Source: Rhynchonema sp. JSB1_4
Lineage: Eukaryota; Nematoda; Chromadorea; Monhysterida; Xyalidae
Length of the DNA stretch: 64,000 bases
Direction of reading: 5' to 3'
NCBI GenBank assembly: GCA_030248065.1
Contig: JASAMV010002809.1
Location: 61,373-125,372 of the forward strand
The position numbers were made by a program, and so were the translations under genes. Below are positions 26,001 to 36,832 of this stretch, one piece after another (positions within the stretch are counted from its first letter, which is position 1; every line of letters begins with the position of its first letter). A model generated the notes under the pieces. The model did not search any database, had not been told where the DNA came from, and was given only the letters and a program-made list of their open reading frames with translations.

Positions 26001-26856
26001 ATAAGGTTCGCTGATTACGGTATTATGATGGTATAATATTTCTTACAGCGGCTTACAATGCACATGAATTAAGTAAGACAAAATCATGTAAAAACTAAAT
26101 ATCCACAAGAATCTGTTTTTTCGTTCCCATGCCAGTTTATTCACGAGCGCGTGCATACGGGCGAGCGTCCCTACACATGCGGCTATTGTCACCGTGGATT
26201 CACACAGTCACAGGCATTGACTATTCACATTCGATTGCACACTGGAGAGAAACCGTACAGTTGCGCCATCTGTCACGCGAAGTTCAGGGACAGGTAATGA
26301 AGCTTTGAATGAGTGTTGATTGATCCGATCCGTCACAGATGGTGGGGACAGACGGATGATGCGAAGTCCAGAAAATGAACTTTCCGCGATAGTTTTGAAT
26401 TTTTGGCCATTGGCATGGTCGATGGAAGACTGATCACCACTGAGAAAAGTTTGGGTTATTTTCAAATCCATGCTAACTACATCCCCGGTTACTTCCCCCA
26501 GCACGCAGAAAGTCTGTTTCGTCCGTTTTTATTAAACATTCTTCCCGGCACGATTGGCATAAGTGCCAAATGGCACTTATATCTTCCTGTTTTGTTGTTA
26601 TCAGGTACGGCTCATTTGATACCTGATCTGCAACTGTAAAATAAAGGTCAACAACACAGCTGGCCACCGTCCGACAATAACGATCCCAATTTTTTCAGCT
26701 CTGCCCTTCGCAAACACGAATTCACGAAACACACCGAGGACACAATGTTGGGCCAGGAACACCATCTGTTGATGATGCCCAGCGACCAAGTGCAATTGAC
26801 GAACATCCGAAATGCGCACGCACGAATGATTGACGATGACAGCAGCACGGTCACGT
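23091..26856 (+). CDS. C2H2 zinc-finger protein with six fingers
   Basis: A probable start ATG at 23091 opens [16 protein letters not shown]. Further exons: about 24060-24234, 24737-24882, about 25030-25070, about 25121-25265, then clear finger exons 25306-25429, 25579-25640, 25725-25832, 25916-26005, 26136-26293 and 26699-26856 (TGA). Fingers begin [40 protein letters not shown] and CAICHAKF; finger three ends His-x4-Cys rather than His-x3/4-His. Fingers four to six are joined by HTGERPY and HTGEKPY linkers, as expected for a DNA-binding transcription factor. Upstream, CSNCG and LCANC may form a separate C2C2 zinc module. The spacer exons before the fingers are tentative. I cannot name an orthologue. 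Confidence 0.78.
23365..23910. mobile_element. hAT-like element of the R family in the zinc-finger gene intron
   Basis: The ends are CAGTGTAGTTTCTGG and CCAGGTACTACACTG. The flanking octamers CAGTGCGG and CAGTGCTT agree at 6 of 8 positions. The interior carries the R-family TTTTAGGCC repeats and a second element at 23442-23662. Confidence 0.6.
23442..23662. mobile_element. Small hAT-like element nested in 23365-23910
   Basis: The ends are CAGTGCTGTGGCTGGGGGG and GCCACAGCACTG, flanked by near-identical C-rich octamers ending CCCCCTG. The interior is a TACCC(T)ACCCGCCCC repeat. No coding capacity. Confidence 0.6.
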
Positions 26857-27322
26857 GATATGAGCGGATTATATATGTGCATAGAGTCGTATGTCCGAAA
26901 CGGTGTAAACGCCGGTGTAAGCTTGGTGTAACCATGAAACATTCTACGTTAACAGCAGGCAATGTTTCATGTTGACACCGTTTAGGCCGTTTCGAAAATT
27001 CCACCCTTTGACTGCTGAATGTATGAGACTCGACAACTTTTGACTCATCAAGTTTTGCGTTATGTATTGTTTGTTACTTGTGTATGTAACATTTTGGTAT
27101 CATCTGCGGGGGCTGCCCGACGTCTTTCACCGGATTGTTCTCGGATTGTTGCAAATGCCAAAAATTTCTGATAAAATGTGCACTTTAAGCATACATACTG
27201 AACTTGCTTGGAGATCAGCGAACGCTATGATGCACCCCGATTTTCAAAGGGTACATTTGTTGGTCGATTTGGTTTTCGGGTCGTGTTTGCAGTCCAAACA
27301 CTTCTTTTTTCGACCAGCAACA
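26857..27322. other. Spacer with a foldback MITE fragment before ALG3
   Basis: Bases 26889-27006 hold a copy of the GTTTCGAAAATTCCACCC foldback family (see 39377-39615), with GAAACGGTGTAAAC at one side and CCGTTTCGAAAATTCCACCC at the other. The rest is unassigned; the ALG3 promoter must lie here or in the zinc-finger gene. Confidence 0.55.
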
Positions 27323-30300
27323 ATGCCTGTGCGCACGCGCGCGCATCGTACGGAGCCTCGAGAAGAGGACAGCTCATCGGGCGAAGATGGCAGTCCAACT
27401 AAAACCGGGCCCAAATCCCGGAAAAGAACGATATCCGAAAGTTCGACGACATTGCAAGAGCGGCTGATCAACTTTGGCCGAAATTTTCTCTTCAATCCCT
27501 CCGAGCTCGTGTCCGTTTCTCGAATTTGGTTGTGCGTCGAGTTTTTCCTGTGCTTGGCTGTGGTAAACTTTGTCACATGTTAGTTTTTGGTTAAAATGAT
27601 GCAGGTTTTTGCAGTGGCGCACACAGGTTTTGGAGTCAATGGCCCAAAAACTTTCCCTCTCCAACCCAACTTTCCTCTCTCCATTCTCTCCCCCCAAAAA
27701 AACCACAATGGTCATTATGGTCAAAAAGTAATACTTTTGGGGCAAAATCGGGGATATGTACCTACTATACAGGGGTAAAAATCGGGGGAATATCTTCTGT
27801 ACCATGCCAAACATAGGGGGGTTGTATCAGGCGAGGGGATCCCAGACACTGCCCACTCAGTCTGGGGCGAAGTTGCACAAGGGGAGCACGGGCCTTCTGC
27901 CCCCTGAATGTGCCCTTTACTTGGTCCAACGCTCTTAGACTGGATGAAGAAGAGAACTGTTACTGAACGCAAAATTTTCAGATTTCGGAGGAATTTTGTG
28001 GTAAAATGGCTGTTTGGACGTATTTAACAGGTGTTTTTTGTTTGTAAATCATGACCGACTGTCCTTCACATCTCATTTGGTCTGGAGTTCGCCAACAAAC
28101 ACACTGTGCCCAATTCACTAGACTCCAAGTGCGTTTGATCGTCGGCAGATGAACTTTGAAGACCCCTGTTTTGCAGCCAATGCCAATCAGCGTGTTGCAA
28201 TGAACATGATTGTAGTACTTACTGCTATACTGTATATTGCAGTGGAGTAGCAAGTCTACGCTTACTTAGACCAGTTATGGGCAACATTGACACAAAAGGA
28301 AACGGGGAGAAACGCGCGCAGCGCGAAAATTTTTAGATTTTTTCGCTCTTTGTACCTTTGGAAACCGCATTTCTCACACTTCCATGTCAAAAAAGTGCCC
28401 ATCGCCACCTGAAAACTCGCCAAAAGTGCCCATGGGCACCATTTTTTGAATTGACCACCTCAATTTTTTTGAATTGACCACCATCTCAAATTGACTATGG
28501 GCACCTGACCAAGGTGCCCATATGGCTGTTGCGCCACTGCCTTTGCCCATGCATGGGCATTTTGAGGGAATTAAATTGTGCCCATGGGCACTTTTGCCAA
28601 AATTGTGCCCATGGGCACTTTTGAGACACCCTGGGCATTGCCCAATTTGCCCATTCCCAGGTGCGCCACTGGGTTTTTGGGCTTATCTATACTACTAAAA
28701 CAGGAAGACGTAAAGGCAGTCTACGGGAGGTTGTCACTCAGCCCCCGAATACCGTAACCCACCGCAAGCGACATCGTTCCGAGACCCATGCTGCTCGCTA
28801 CTTATCGACACGTGTATTAGCGGCAGCAAGCTGGAAATTGTCATCGTGCGCGTCGATCACCAAAACTTCGAAATGTTGGTTGGTGTTGGCGCTAACACGC
28901 AAAACATAGATAAAAACAAATTGGTCTCGACACGATTCTTGCAGATCAATATTACGGTGGGTTACGGTTATACTTGCGTATTTTTCCGCAAAATATATTT
29001 TTGGAAAAAAACCGTTTTTTTTCGGAAAAAAAACCGTTTTTTTCCAAATATTTTTCCAGTACTTAAGGATACCCATGGTCCAAAAACGCCTATTTTGGAG
29101 AAAATTTTGTCGGGAAATGGCCTGAAACAGGCTAAAAATGCACTTGGAGATTAAAAAGTGCTCATTTTGAACTGTTTAGGACCGATTTACATTGGTTTTG
29201 ACAACATCCTTTCGCAACCTTTGAAAATATTTCGGAAATTTTTGGGAAAAAAACCGTTTTTTTTCAAAAGTTGCCACTTGGAAAAATTTCCGGAAAAATA
29301 AAAACGTATTTTTCCGGGCCTCGGAAAAAAAACGGTTTTTTTTCGGTTTTTTTTCCGGAAAAAAAACGGTTTTTTTTCGGCCCGCAAGTATAGTTACGGT
29401 ATTCGGGGGCTGAGTGACAACCTCCCGTAGATTGCCTTTATGTATGTCTGTCTGTGGCCCTCGGAGGTGCGGACTGGGCAATTTTCACGGGTAGCTTTGG
29501 GTATGCTAACGGGTCTTCGGGGGGGGGGGGGGGTGGCACGGCGCGGCGATGTAGCCGGGCCGTAGGCACGGGTACCGCCCAGTATTGTATTCAACCCAGA
29601 TCGGAAACTCACGCCGGGTGCCTTGATTTGTTTCTTGCACTCAGGGCTGCTTGAGTTGAAGACTTCAGTTGACGATCTGAGTTGACCACATCAATTGACC
29701 GGTTTTCGTCATTTTCGTTCATATATGCATGTTTGTCGGTCGGCATTTAATACATGACACTGTCGTTCGTGGCTGGACAGCCTTTTTAATTCATTTCAGA
29801 CACCGAGATTGATTGGTCAACATACATGCAACAGGTGGAGTGCTTTCTGAACGGCACACTGACCTACTCAGAGATTACCGGTGACACTGGACCCATTGTG
29901 TTCGTTCTTTTTTGCTTGTTTTATTTGGCGGTTTCCCAATTTTGTGATTGCTGTTGCAGTGAAAAACAAAAAACGGCTGGCTGATCTCATTGAAATAACC
30001 TGTTAATTCATTATCGTTGCAGCTACCCAGCGGGTCACCTGTACATCTACACATTGTTGTATCATCTGACCAACCGCGGCACAAACATACGAGCGGCGCA
30101 ATACATATTTCTCGGCCTATTCCTCCTGTATAATGTGCTCGTTTGGAGGGTGTACGCCAGGATACATCGGGTTGGTTTGATTTGTCGGTATGTTTTTTGA
30201 TTTGATTCAATTTTAGGATTATTCACGTTTAGTAACTGTGGTTCAGATCAGAACAGAACTGATTTGTGACCAGATGTGTTCGGGACCAATTTTCCAGGGC

Positions 30301-33300
30301 CGCCAGTTGCATGAAAAATCAAAAATTTCGGGCCTTCCTTCCGGTAGCACAATTGATGCCTCTGCCCTGGGAACAACTTTTCCTCCCCTGGACCTGTATT
30401 TGGCCCCATTGCACACCTCTGAATTTACCCTTACCTTCCCCTAAACTGAACGACGTGGAACGCTGAAAACTGAAACATCGTTAAGAAAAGCGACTTTGTT
30501 GCTTATTATATGTCGACCAGGCACAGGCACTGATGAATGTTATCATACCCTTTGTGCCACATCTGGTTTATAGCGTACGTTTTTCATCATCAGACCTAAA
30601 TCGTCGTGTATACCCGCAGGTGCCCCCGTACATGCTTCTGTTCTCCTGTCTCACCTCCTACCGAGTGCACTCTCTATTCGTTCTGCGACTTTTCAACGAT
30701 CCAATCGCTATGACTTTGTTCTATGCGTCGTTGTTGGCGTCGTTTTGTGGCAGATGGGCGCCGTTGGCTTCCATTTTGTACAGGTTGGTGATTTATATAT
30801 GACGTGTGAAACATCAACCCAGCAAGTCATCTTGGCAATCCAGAGACGCCAGAGAATGTTTGAAGATATTTGTTTGCAGCCTCGCTGTGAGCGTCAAAAT
30901 GAACATTCTGCTGATGGCCCCGGCCGTGGGCGCAGTGTGGGTGTTGCGTGAGGGCTGGCTGCGTGCACTATGTCACGTTGGTATATGTGCACTCGTGCAG
31001 GTATTGTCCTACTACAGTCGACCCCCGTTATAAGTGAATCGTCGTGGTCCGCCATTATGATAACGAACCAGATTTACGACCAAAACTGGAGTTTGGGACA
31101 AGGCAGGCAACGACTCCAGTATAGTAACGAGGGTTCCACTGTAACCAATTCAATTACAACGGGGGACTGTGCCAAAATCTTCACTGATTCATTGCCGTTT
31201 AAAGTGAGTCTACAATTGATCGTTGACCCCGTTTGTTTGCAGTCATTTTTTCAGAAAATGAAGACTAGGTATCAGAAACCCAGATTTAGGAAATAGATTT
31301 TCAAGTCGTTGCTTTGTGATGTTTCACGGAGCCCACACATTTTTACAGGAGGAGAAAAATGAAAAAAGTTTGAGGCAGGCCTGTGCGAAACACAAGGTAA
31401 TCCAATAGAAGATATTTTCAGCGTTTTATACTCAGACGTTTTTCTGTTAAACGAGATATAAAGCATTGCGCGAAACGCCATGTATGATAAATAATAAACG
31501 AAACACTCCAAAAAATCAAGCCTTTTTAAAGCACCCTTTTACTCTAGCATGATTTTAAGCATCTGTGGTGAATGAGATAAGTTGTCAATTAGAAATAAAA
31601 ATCGTCTAATTATCTAGTATTTAGGATGTGCTTTTCGTTTTTCAAAACCCTACACCGCTCGCACGATGTTTACCACAACATGCGCAAGGCACCCATTCCC
31701 ACAGCGCACACACACAAAGCTGAAACATTATCCCCGGTCGGCTGTGTGTTGTCGTTGTGTGTGCGCTGTGCGTGGTCTGAATGGCTGCCTTGCGCATGTT
31801 GTGGTAAACATTGTGTGAGCTGTGTAGGGTTTTGAAAAACGAAAAGCACATCCTAAATACTAGATAATTAGACGATTTTTATTTCTAATTGACAACTTAT
31901 TTCATTCACCACAGATGCTTAAAATTATGCTAGAGTAAAAGGGTGCTTTAAAAAGGCTTGATATTTTGGAGTGTTTCGTTTATTATTTATCACACATGCC
32001 GTTTCGCACAATGCTTTATATCTCGTTTAACAGAAAAACGTCTGAGTATAAAACGCTGAAAATATCTTCTATTGGATTACCTTGTGTTTCGCACAGGCCT
32101 GCCTCAAACTTTTTTCATTTTTTCTCCTCCTGTAAAAATGTGTGGGCTCCGTGAAACATCACAAAGCAACGACTTGAAAATCTATTTCCTAAATCTGGGT
32201 TTCTGATACCTAGTCTTCATTTTCTGAAAAAATGACTGCAAACAAACGCGGTCAACGATCAATTGTAGAGTCACTTTAACGTTGTTTGAGCTCAACAGTT
32301 TATTAGTATCCAACTTTGCACTGCTCATCACCGAGTTCCGATCGAATTCGCGCGGTTAGAAGTCCGAGCGCCTAACCGATGTTGTGCACTGCTGCGCTGA
32401 GAATGGGCTCAAATGGGCTGACGGCTTTCAGTCTGCGTCGCAATCAGTTCTACATGTTGGGTATCTTTGACTACGCGAGCTCGATCAGAACTCCCCTGGT
32501 GTGTCTTGTGTCACGACTAGGGATCGGGCTTTCATGAGATACCAGGTAGCCGACACTAACGTGCGATACCTGCACTTTTTGGAATTGGATGCCGACACCC
32601 GACATTGCCGGATGCCTGGTCGCAACCGTTGTTGCTACACCAATCCGTGCACCACACCTTACACATCTAATTTGTGCACGCACAAACTCGATTGCAGCTG
32701 ATCATCGGTGCCCCATTCCTGTATCACGACTGTCGTTCCTACGTTTCGCGTGCATTTAATCTCGGTCGGGTGTTCTTGTTCAAATGGTTGGTTAACTCCA
32801 GGACTCGAAATCAGTGCATCAGTAAAATTTTGTGAATTTCGGGAATTTGGATTTTTTCGCTCGTGTCGAAAACATGCGGATTCACCTTGTTTCACAGGAC
32901 GGTCAACTGGCGCTTCGTGCCCGAACCCATCTTCACATCGTGGCCATTCCACGTGTCATTGTTGGTCGCACATTTGTTCGTGTTGGTTGCGTTTGCGTCA
33001 TTCTGTTGGTTCAGGTATGTCAGTTTTGTGAAACATTATCTTCCTTGGCTTTTTTAAAATGTGCTGTTGCTCTGTTATGTGCTATTGGATTTTCTGTTGT
33101 TTCACACGCGTACAGGTATCGTCGCGGTTTGTGGCACGCAGTGCGAATGCGAATTCCTCGCAATTTGACACCAGACGGTCAGTGAGTGTTGTCACGTAGT
33201 TTTACATTTTTTTGTACAGATAATGCTTTTTTGTTTATTTATCCGCGCTATTTTCATTTTCCACATTGCAGAGATTTCATACGCATTGTTCACGGCTAAT

Positions 33301-33957
33301 TTCATCGGTCTGGCTTTCTCCCGTTCACTGCACTATCAATTCTACGTTTGGTATCATGCCATGTTGCCGTATTTGGTGTGGACCACATCGTACCACAGTG
33401 CAATCGGGTATTGACATTCGTTTGGTCTATATAGTTGGTGTCAGGCATCGTTTTTTGGGCTGATTCTATTGTTGTATGCACATGTGCGCATGTCAACGCA
33501 CATGGGAAACGGGGCTCATCTAACGCACGTGGGTCACCGTGTCGCACTAGATAATGCGACGACATTTAGCATGGAAATAGGCCGCTCTCTGACAAGCGGA
33601 ATGTCGCTCTCCGCTGGTGTCAGAGAGCGGCCGTAGGAATGCAGCCATGCAGACATGAATACAATGTTGGCTGGATAGCGCGACGACCTACCTGCGTAGA
33701 CGACAACAGACACTCTGCTGCGGTAAGACGAAACATGCGTAGACTACGTTGGAATAAGCCCGTGTCTGGCATGTTTGCTTTTTCTTACGATGTTTATCTC
33801 ATGATCTACATGCAGATTGGCGCTTCTGCTGTCCATCGAGGTTTGTTGGAACATCTACCCGTCCACCGTGCTCAGCAGCGCTGCATTGCATTGTGCACAT
33901 GCTCTGATATTGGTGGGGCTCGTGTATGAAGCACGCAGACGCAAGATAGGACTGTGA
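27323..33957 (+). CDS. alg-3: ALG3, dolichyl-P-Man:Man5GlcNAc2-PP-dolichol alpha-1,3-mannosyltransferase
   Basis: ALG3 adds the first lumenal mannose, from dolichyl-phosphate mannose, to the lipid-linked oligosaccharide for N-glycosylation in the ER membrane. Exons 27323-27578, 29800-29899, 30023-30170, 30620-30783, 30880-31000, 32698-32786, 32898-33014, 33116-33177, 33272-33407, 33816-33957 keep phase throughout. Family blocks in order: [10 protein letters not shown], then GDTGP (split by an intron before [10 protein letters not shown]), [84 protein letters not shown] and CWNIYPST. The protein is strongly hydrophobic and multi-spanning. The charged N-terminus of about 60 residues before the first membrane helix is longer than usual. 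The introns hold a 1.06-kb hAT-like element, a nested TIR element and a 1.07-kb palindrome, yet the frame is intact. Confidence 0.95.
27612..28671. mobile_element. hAT-like non-autonomous element in ALG3 intron 1
   Basis: The ends are CAGTGGCGCAC and GTGCGCCACTG, flanked by the identical octamer GGTTTTTG on both sides (27604-27611 and 28672-28679). The interior has repeated TGCCCATGGGCAC words, an inverted CAGTGGCGCAACAGCC end near 28537 belonging to a related element, and a CGCGCGCAGCGCG core at 28313. It encodes no transposase. Confidence 0.85.
28711..29440. mobile_element. TA-flanked inverted-repeat element, second copy, in ALG3 intron 1
   Basis: The termini are TAAAGGCAGTCTACGGGAGG and CCTCCCGTAGATTGCCTTTA, with about 48-bp inverted repeats. 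The right inverted repeat is split by the insertion 28969-29392. The interior 28780-28960 is homologous to 17430-17600. Confidence 0.8.
28969..29392. mobile_element. Nested element with TATACTTGCG ends and 8-bp duplication
   Basis: The inverted ends are TATACTTGCG and CGCAAGTATA. The octamer GTTACGGT is present immediately before (28961-28968) and after (29393-29400). Removing the insert and one octamer rebuilds the intact right inverted repeat of the host element. The interior is a palindromic series of GGAAAAAAAACCG words. Confidence 0.85.
29520..29533. repeat. G homopolymer tract
   Basis: A run of about 14 G residues lies in ALG3 intron 1, about 80 bases right of the element ending at 29440. 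Confidence 0.6.
31199..32279. mobile_element. TTAA-flanked near-perfect palindrome in an ALG3 intron
   Basis: Two arms of roughly 530 bases are inverted copies with only scattered mismatches, centred near 31737. TTAA occurs at both outer edges (31199-31202 and 32276-32279), adjoining AGTGAGTC and GAGTCACT. TTAA duplication is typical of piggyBac-type insertion; this one has no transposase, so foldback or MITE is the safest label. It occupies the intron between the exons ending at 31000 and starting at 32698. Confidence 0.85.
33580..33632. repeat. Short hairpin in an ALG3 intron
   Basis: GGCCGCTCTCTGACA at 33580 pairs with TGTCAGAGAGCGGCC at 33618, a perfect 15-bp stem with a 23-base loop that itself holds AGCGGA/TCCGCT. 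It is compact and GC-rich in an otherwise AT-rich intron. Confidence 0.6.
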
Positions 33958-35185
33958 AAGATAGATTAGTTCGGATGAATGGATATTGATACGGACCAAT
34001 ATTTGTATTTCATCACTTGATACTCGTCGGGTTTCTAGCGGTGTTTCTGTATTCATTGACGAATTACTTGTGTCATACTGTATGTTAGATTATTTGGCTT
34101 CTTACGGTCTTGCTTATTGCGTAATAAAAAGGACATTAGTTATTTCACTACGGTGAGCTGACCTTACTGTCTCAGTTGTTATATGGTTGCACTCAAGCTC
34201 AACAGGATACATGGGTAACAGTAACTCTGCTTGGTTGGTAACCTTCATTATAGCGCTGTGCACCCACATTAACAGCAACCGACGTGCGTGTGTCACGCAA
34301 TGGTCAGAAAAATTATTCTTGATACTCATACTCAATGATTTTGTTTTTAAAAATACATGTGAGCATGATTTACAAAATTTCACTCAGTCCTGCACATTCC
34401 GCCTCCAGAACATGCAAGATGCTGACTGGGACGGAATTCATTCAGCTTGCACGCTACCCGTTTCCAGGAAGTGACTAACTTTGCTCCGAGTGTCTTTCTT
34501 CTGGTATAATCGCTGACGCTAACCGTGCCCTGTACAAGTATAGATGGTTACCCGCCTCGGGCACCTTATCCATGTATGTATATGTACCACGCCACGAACC
34601 TTTTTCGACGACCTTGGTATTTGCCCATTCGCTCAACCGTAGACTGGCAGAAAGCTATGTTTTTTCTTTTGCAAACATGTGCAGATACAGTACCAGCTGC
34701 AATTTTTGGCTGATTGGCGGCAAAGCCTGCCGCGCCTGCAGGCGCAGGCTCAATACAAAAGATAGCAGTGTGCCGCGCCTGCAGGCTTTGCAGGCTCAGT
34801 GCATAAGCGGTCGCATACGAGCCTGCCGCGCCTCCGCACACTGCTATCTTTTGTATTGAGCCTGCGGCTGCAGGCGCGGCAGGCTTTGCCGCCAATCAGC
34901 CAAAAATTGCAGCTGGTACTGTACCTGTACCTGTACGTTTACTTATTAGTCGGTGCTCAGGTGGCTGCTGGGAGGTTACGTGATTTTCTTAGGGTTGCAG
35001 TCATACCTCGCTATAAGTATATCAACGGGATCCGGTCAAATTGGTTCTTACAGCGGATCGGTGTTTCGTGCGCCAGTGCCTAACAAGTACCACAGATGGA
35101 AAACCTTAATTTTTTCCTGCTTCTATTGCGCTTGGCTTTGTTTTTGGTGCTGAGTTTTTGACAAAATTGCGGCATCAGTCACAGT
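33958..35185. other. ALG3 3' flank and spacer
   Basis: AATAAA near 34123, 166 bases after the ALG3 stop, is a plausible polyadenylation signal. Apart from the hairpin at 34686-34923 I see no gene. Confidence 0.5.
34686..34923. repeat. GC-rich foldback, 238 bp
   Basis: TACAGTACCAGCTGC at the left edge pairs with GCAGCTGGTACTGTA at the right. The arms continue through GCCTGCCGCGCCTGCAGGC and AATACAAAAGATAGCAGTGTG for about 90 bases, with further nested CCTGCAGG palindromes in the loop. Confidence 0.75.
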
Positions 35186-35193
35186 CCTGCTAT

Positions 35194-35974
35194 CAGGGTT
35201 GGATTAAAAAAAAAAAGTAAAAATTTTTTTGTAAAAAAAAAATTTTTTTTTCAAAAAAAAGTTGGCCACTTTTTTTATTTTAAAATTTTAAAAAGTAGGT
35301 CCACTTTTTTTTATTATTTTCCCCCTTTTTTTCGTTATTTTCTCACTTTTTAAGGTAAAAATGTATGTTTTCATGCGTTTTATTGCTCATCATTCTCAAA
35401 AAATCGCCTGCGGCGCTTATATTTCAGTTTAAAATGGCGTTGTAATGGACTCATACAGTTCCCAGACATCCCAACAATCGCTGCACGTATAATATAGGAC
35501 ACCCCATACCGTATACTGTGCAGTTATTGAGCTATCGACGTAAGCTATCGACAGACTCCACTTTGCTCGCCTATTTGCAGTTGTGTGGATTTGTCATTTG
35601 TTGCTTTTGTCACACAACATGAGTGTGGTGTAACTCTTTATCTCTCTTTAAATTTATCCCCAAATTCACAAACAGAAGGTTGGTCTTCCCTTTGTCATAT
35701 ATGCCCACAGAGTTACCTTCGGGCGGGTTCTCAAATTATGACCAAATGGGCTAGATCGCAGGTGATCGACATAAACATGCAAGTCAGTGGAGAAGTTCTC
35801 TTTAGTGTCCCTCAAAACATACCTAAGTAACATGATTTCAGAAATTTCATTTTTCTAGAAACCAATTTTTTGGGGGTCCGGAATAAAAAAAAGTGATTTT
35901 TAAAAAAAAATTTTAAAAAGTTTTTTTAAAAAAAAAAAAGTTCGATAATAAAAAAATTTTTTAATCCAACCCTG
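35194..35974. mobile_element. hAT-like non-autonomous element, CAGGGTTGGATT ends
   Basis: It starts CAGGGTTGGATT and ends AATCCAACCCTG, with the identical octamer CCTGCTAT at 35186-35193 and 35975-35982. CAGGG termini plus 8-bp duplications are classic hAT features. The edges are long A/T runs and the 781-bp interior has no transposase. Confidence 0.88.
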
Positions 35975-36305
35975 CCTGCTATACGTTTTCTCTTTCCGCC
36001 CAATTCGAACGTGAACTTCAGTGTTCTAAGTAGGACGAACGTCCCACTTTTGGTGACGTCCCACTGGGACTGTAGTGAATACGGCTGTATATGTTCAAGC
36101 TGGGTACTTTACCGGCACCTACACGTCGTTTGAAAAGCCTCCACCGACCACTAGTCTGTCTCTCTCCTATTCACGACGTCTATTTCTCCTCCACACTTTT
36201 ATTTCAGTGTCTCCACTCATTATCATTTTGACTAACACATGAAGCAGGTGTTTTTTTTTACTGGGCTTTCCTTTTATTTGGGTTGATGGATATGGAACTC
36301 TTACG

Positions 36306-36527
36306 TATAGTCCAACAACAGCTAATGCAGAATTTATGTCCACTGCGTTGCCTGATCCGACAAGCACATAACGCGTGATGCAACATTATAAACACACCCA
36401 CGCAGCCAGCCAACACACACAAGCTGACTGCCTGTCTGTGCTTGTAATGTTGCATCACGCGTTATGTGCTTGGCGGATCAGGCAACGCAGTGGACATAAA
36501 TTCTGCATTAGCTGTTGTTGGACTATA
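36306..36527. repeat. TA-flanked foldback, 222 bp
   Basis: TATAGTCCAACAACAGC on the left is inverted as GCTGTTGTTGGACTATA on the right. The arms of about 80 bases run through TAACGCGTGATGCAACATTA. It ends 37 bases before MITE family 1 copy three. Confidence 0.75.
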
Positions 36528-36563
36528 TATACTTGATGCAAACTGCATCGCACCCGACTTTTG

Positions 36564-36832
36564 TATTGGTCGCACAATGACTATATAAGAATTGGTCAAA
36601 TTTTTTTCCTGAATCGTGAAGAGGGAAAGTGACGGGGCAATGACGTTGCGTTGCGTGATCGCACACAAGGTATGTAGTAAAGAGAATGTTTCAGACCTGC
36701 GGCAACGTGGTTGATCTGCTTGATTATGTTTAGCTGAAAATGTTTTGTCAAAAATACAAGTAGCATAGTGGTTAAGGTTGAACCTGGAGATCAGGGTAGA
36801 TGAATTCTGATTTAGTCATTGTGCGACCAATA
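36564..36832. mobile_element. MITE family 1, diverged third copy
   Basis: The ends are TATTGGTCGCACAATGA and TCATTGTGCGACCAATA. The interior has diverged from the SMG8 copies but keeps GTAGCATAGTGGTTAAGG, the A-box-like word, here on the plus strand. Confidence 0.82.

Noticed and set aside
30527..30574. Extra ALG3 mini-exon encoding [11 protein letters not shown]
   Set aside because: ALG3 proteins join the IHR and VPPY blocks directly, and the 30170/30620 junction is already in phase.
31272..32154. Paired mirror-image open frames ([14 protein letters not shown] and its twin)
   Set aside because: They are the two arms of the palindrome read on opposite strands, not genes.
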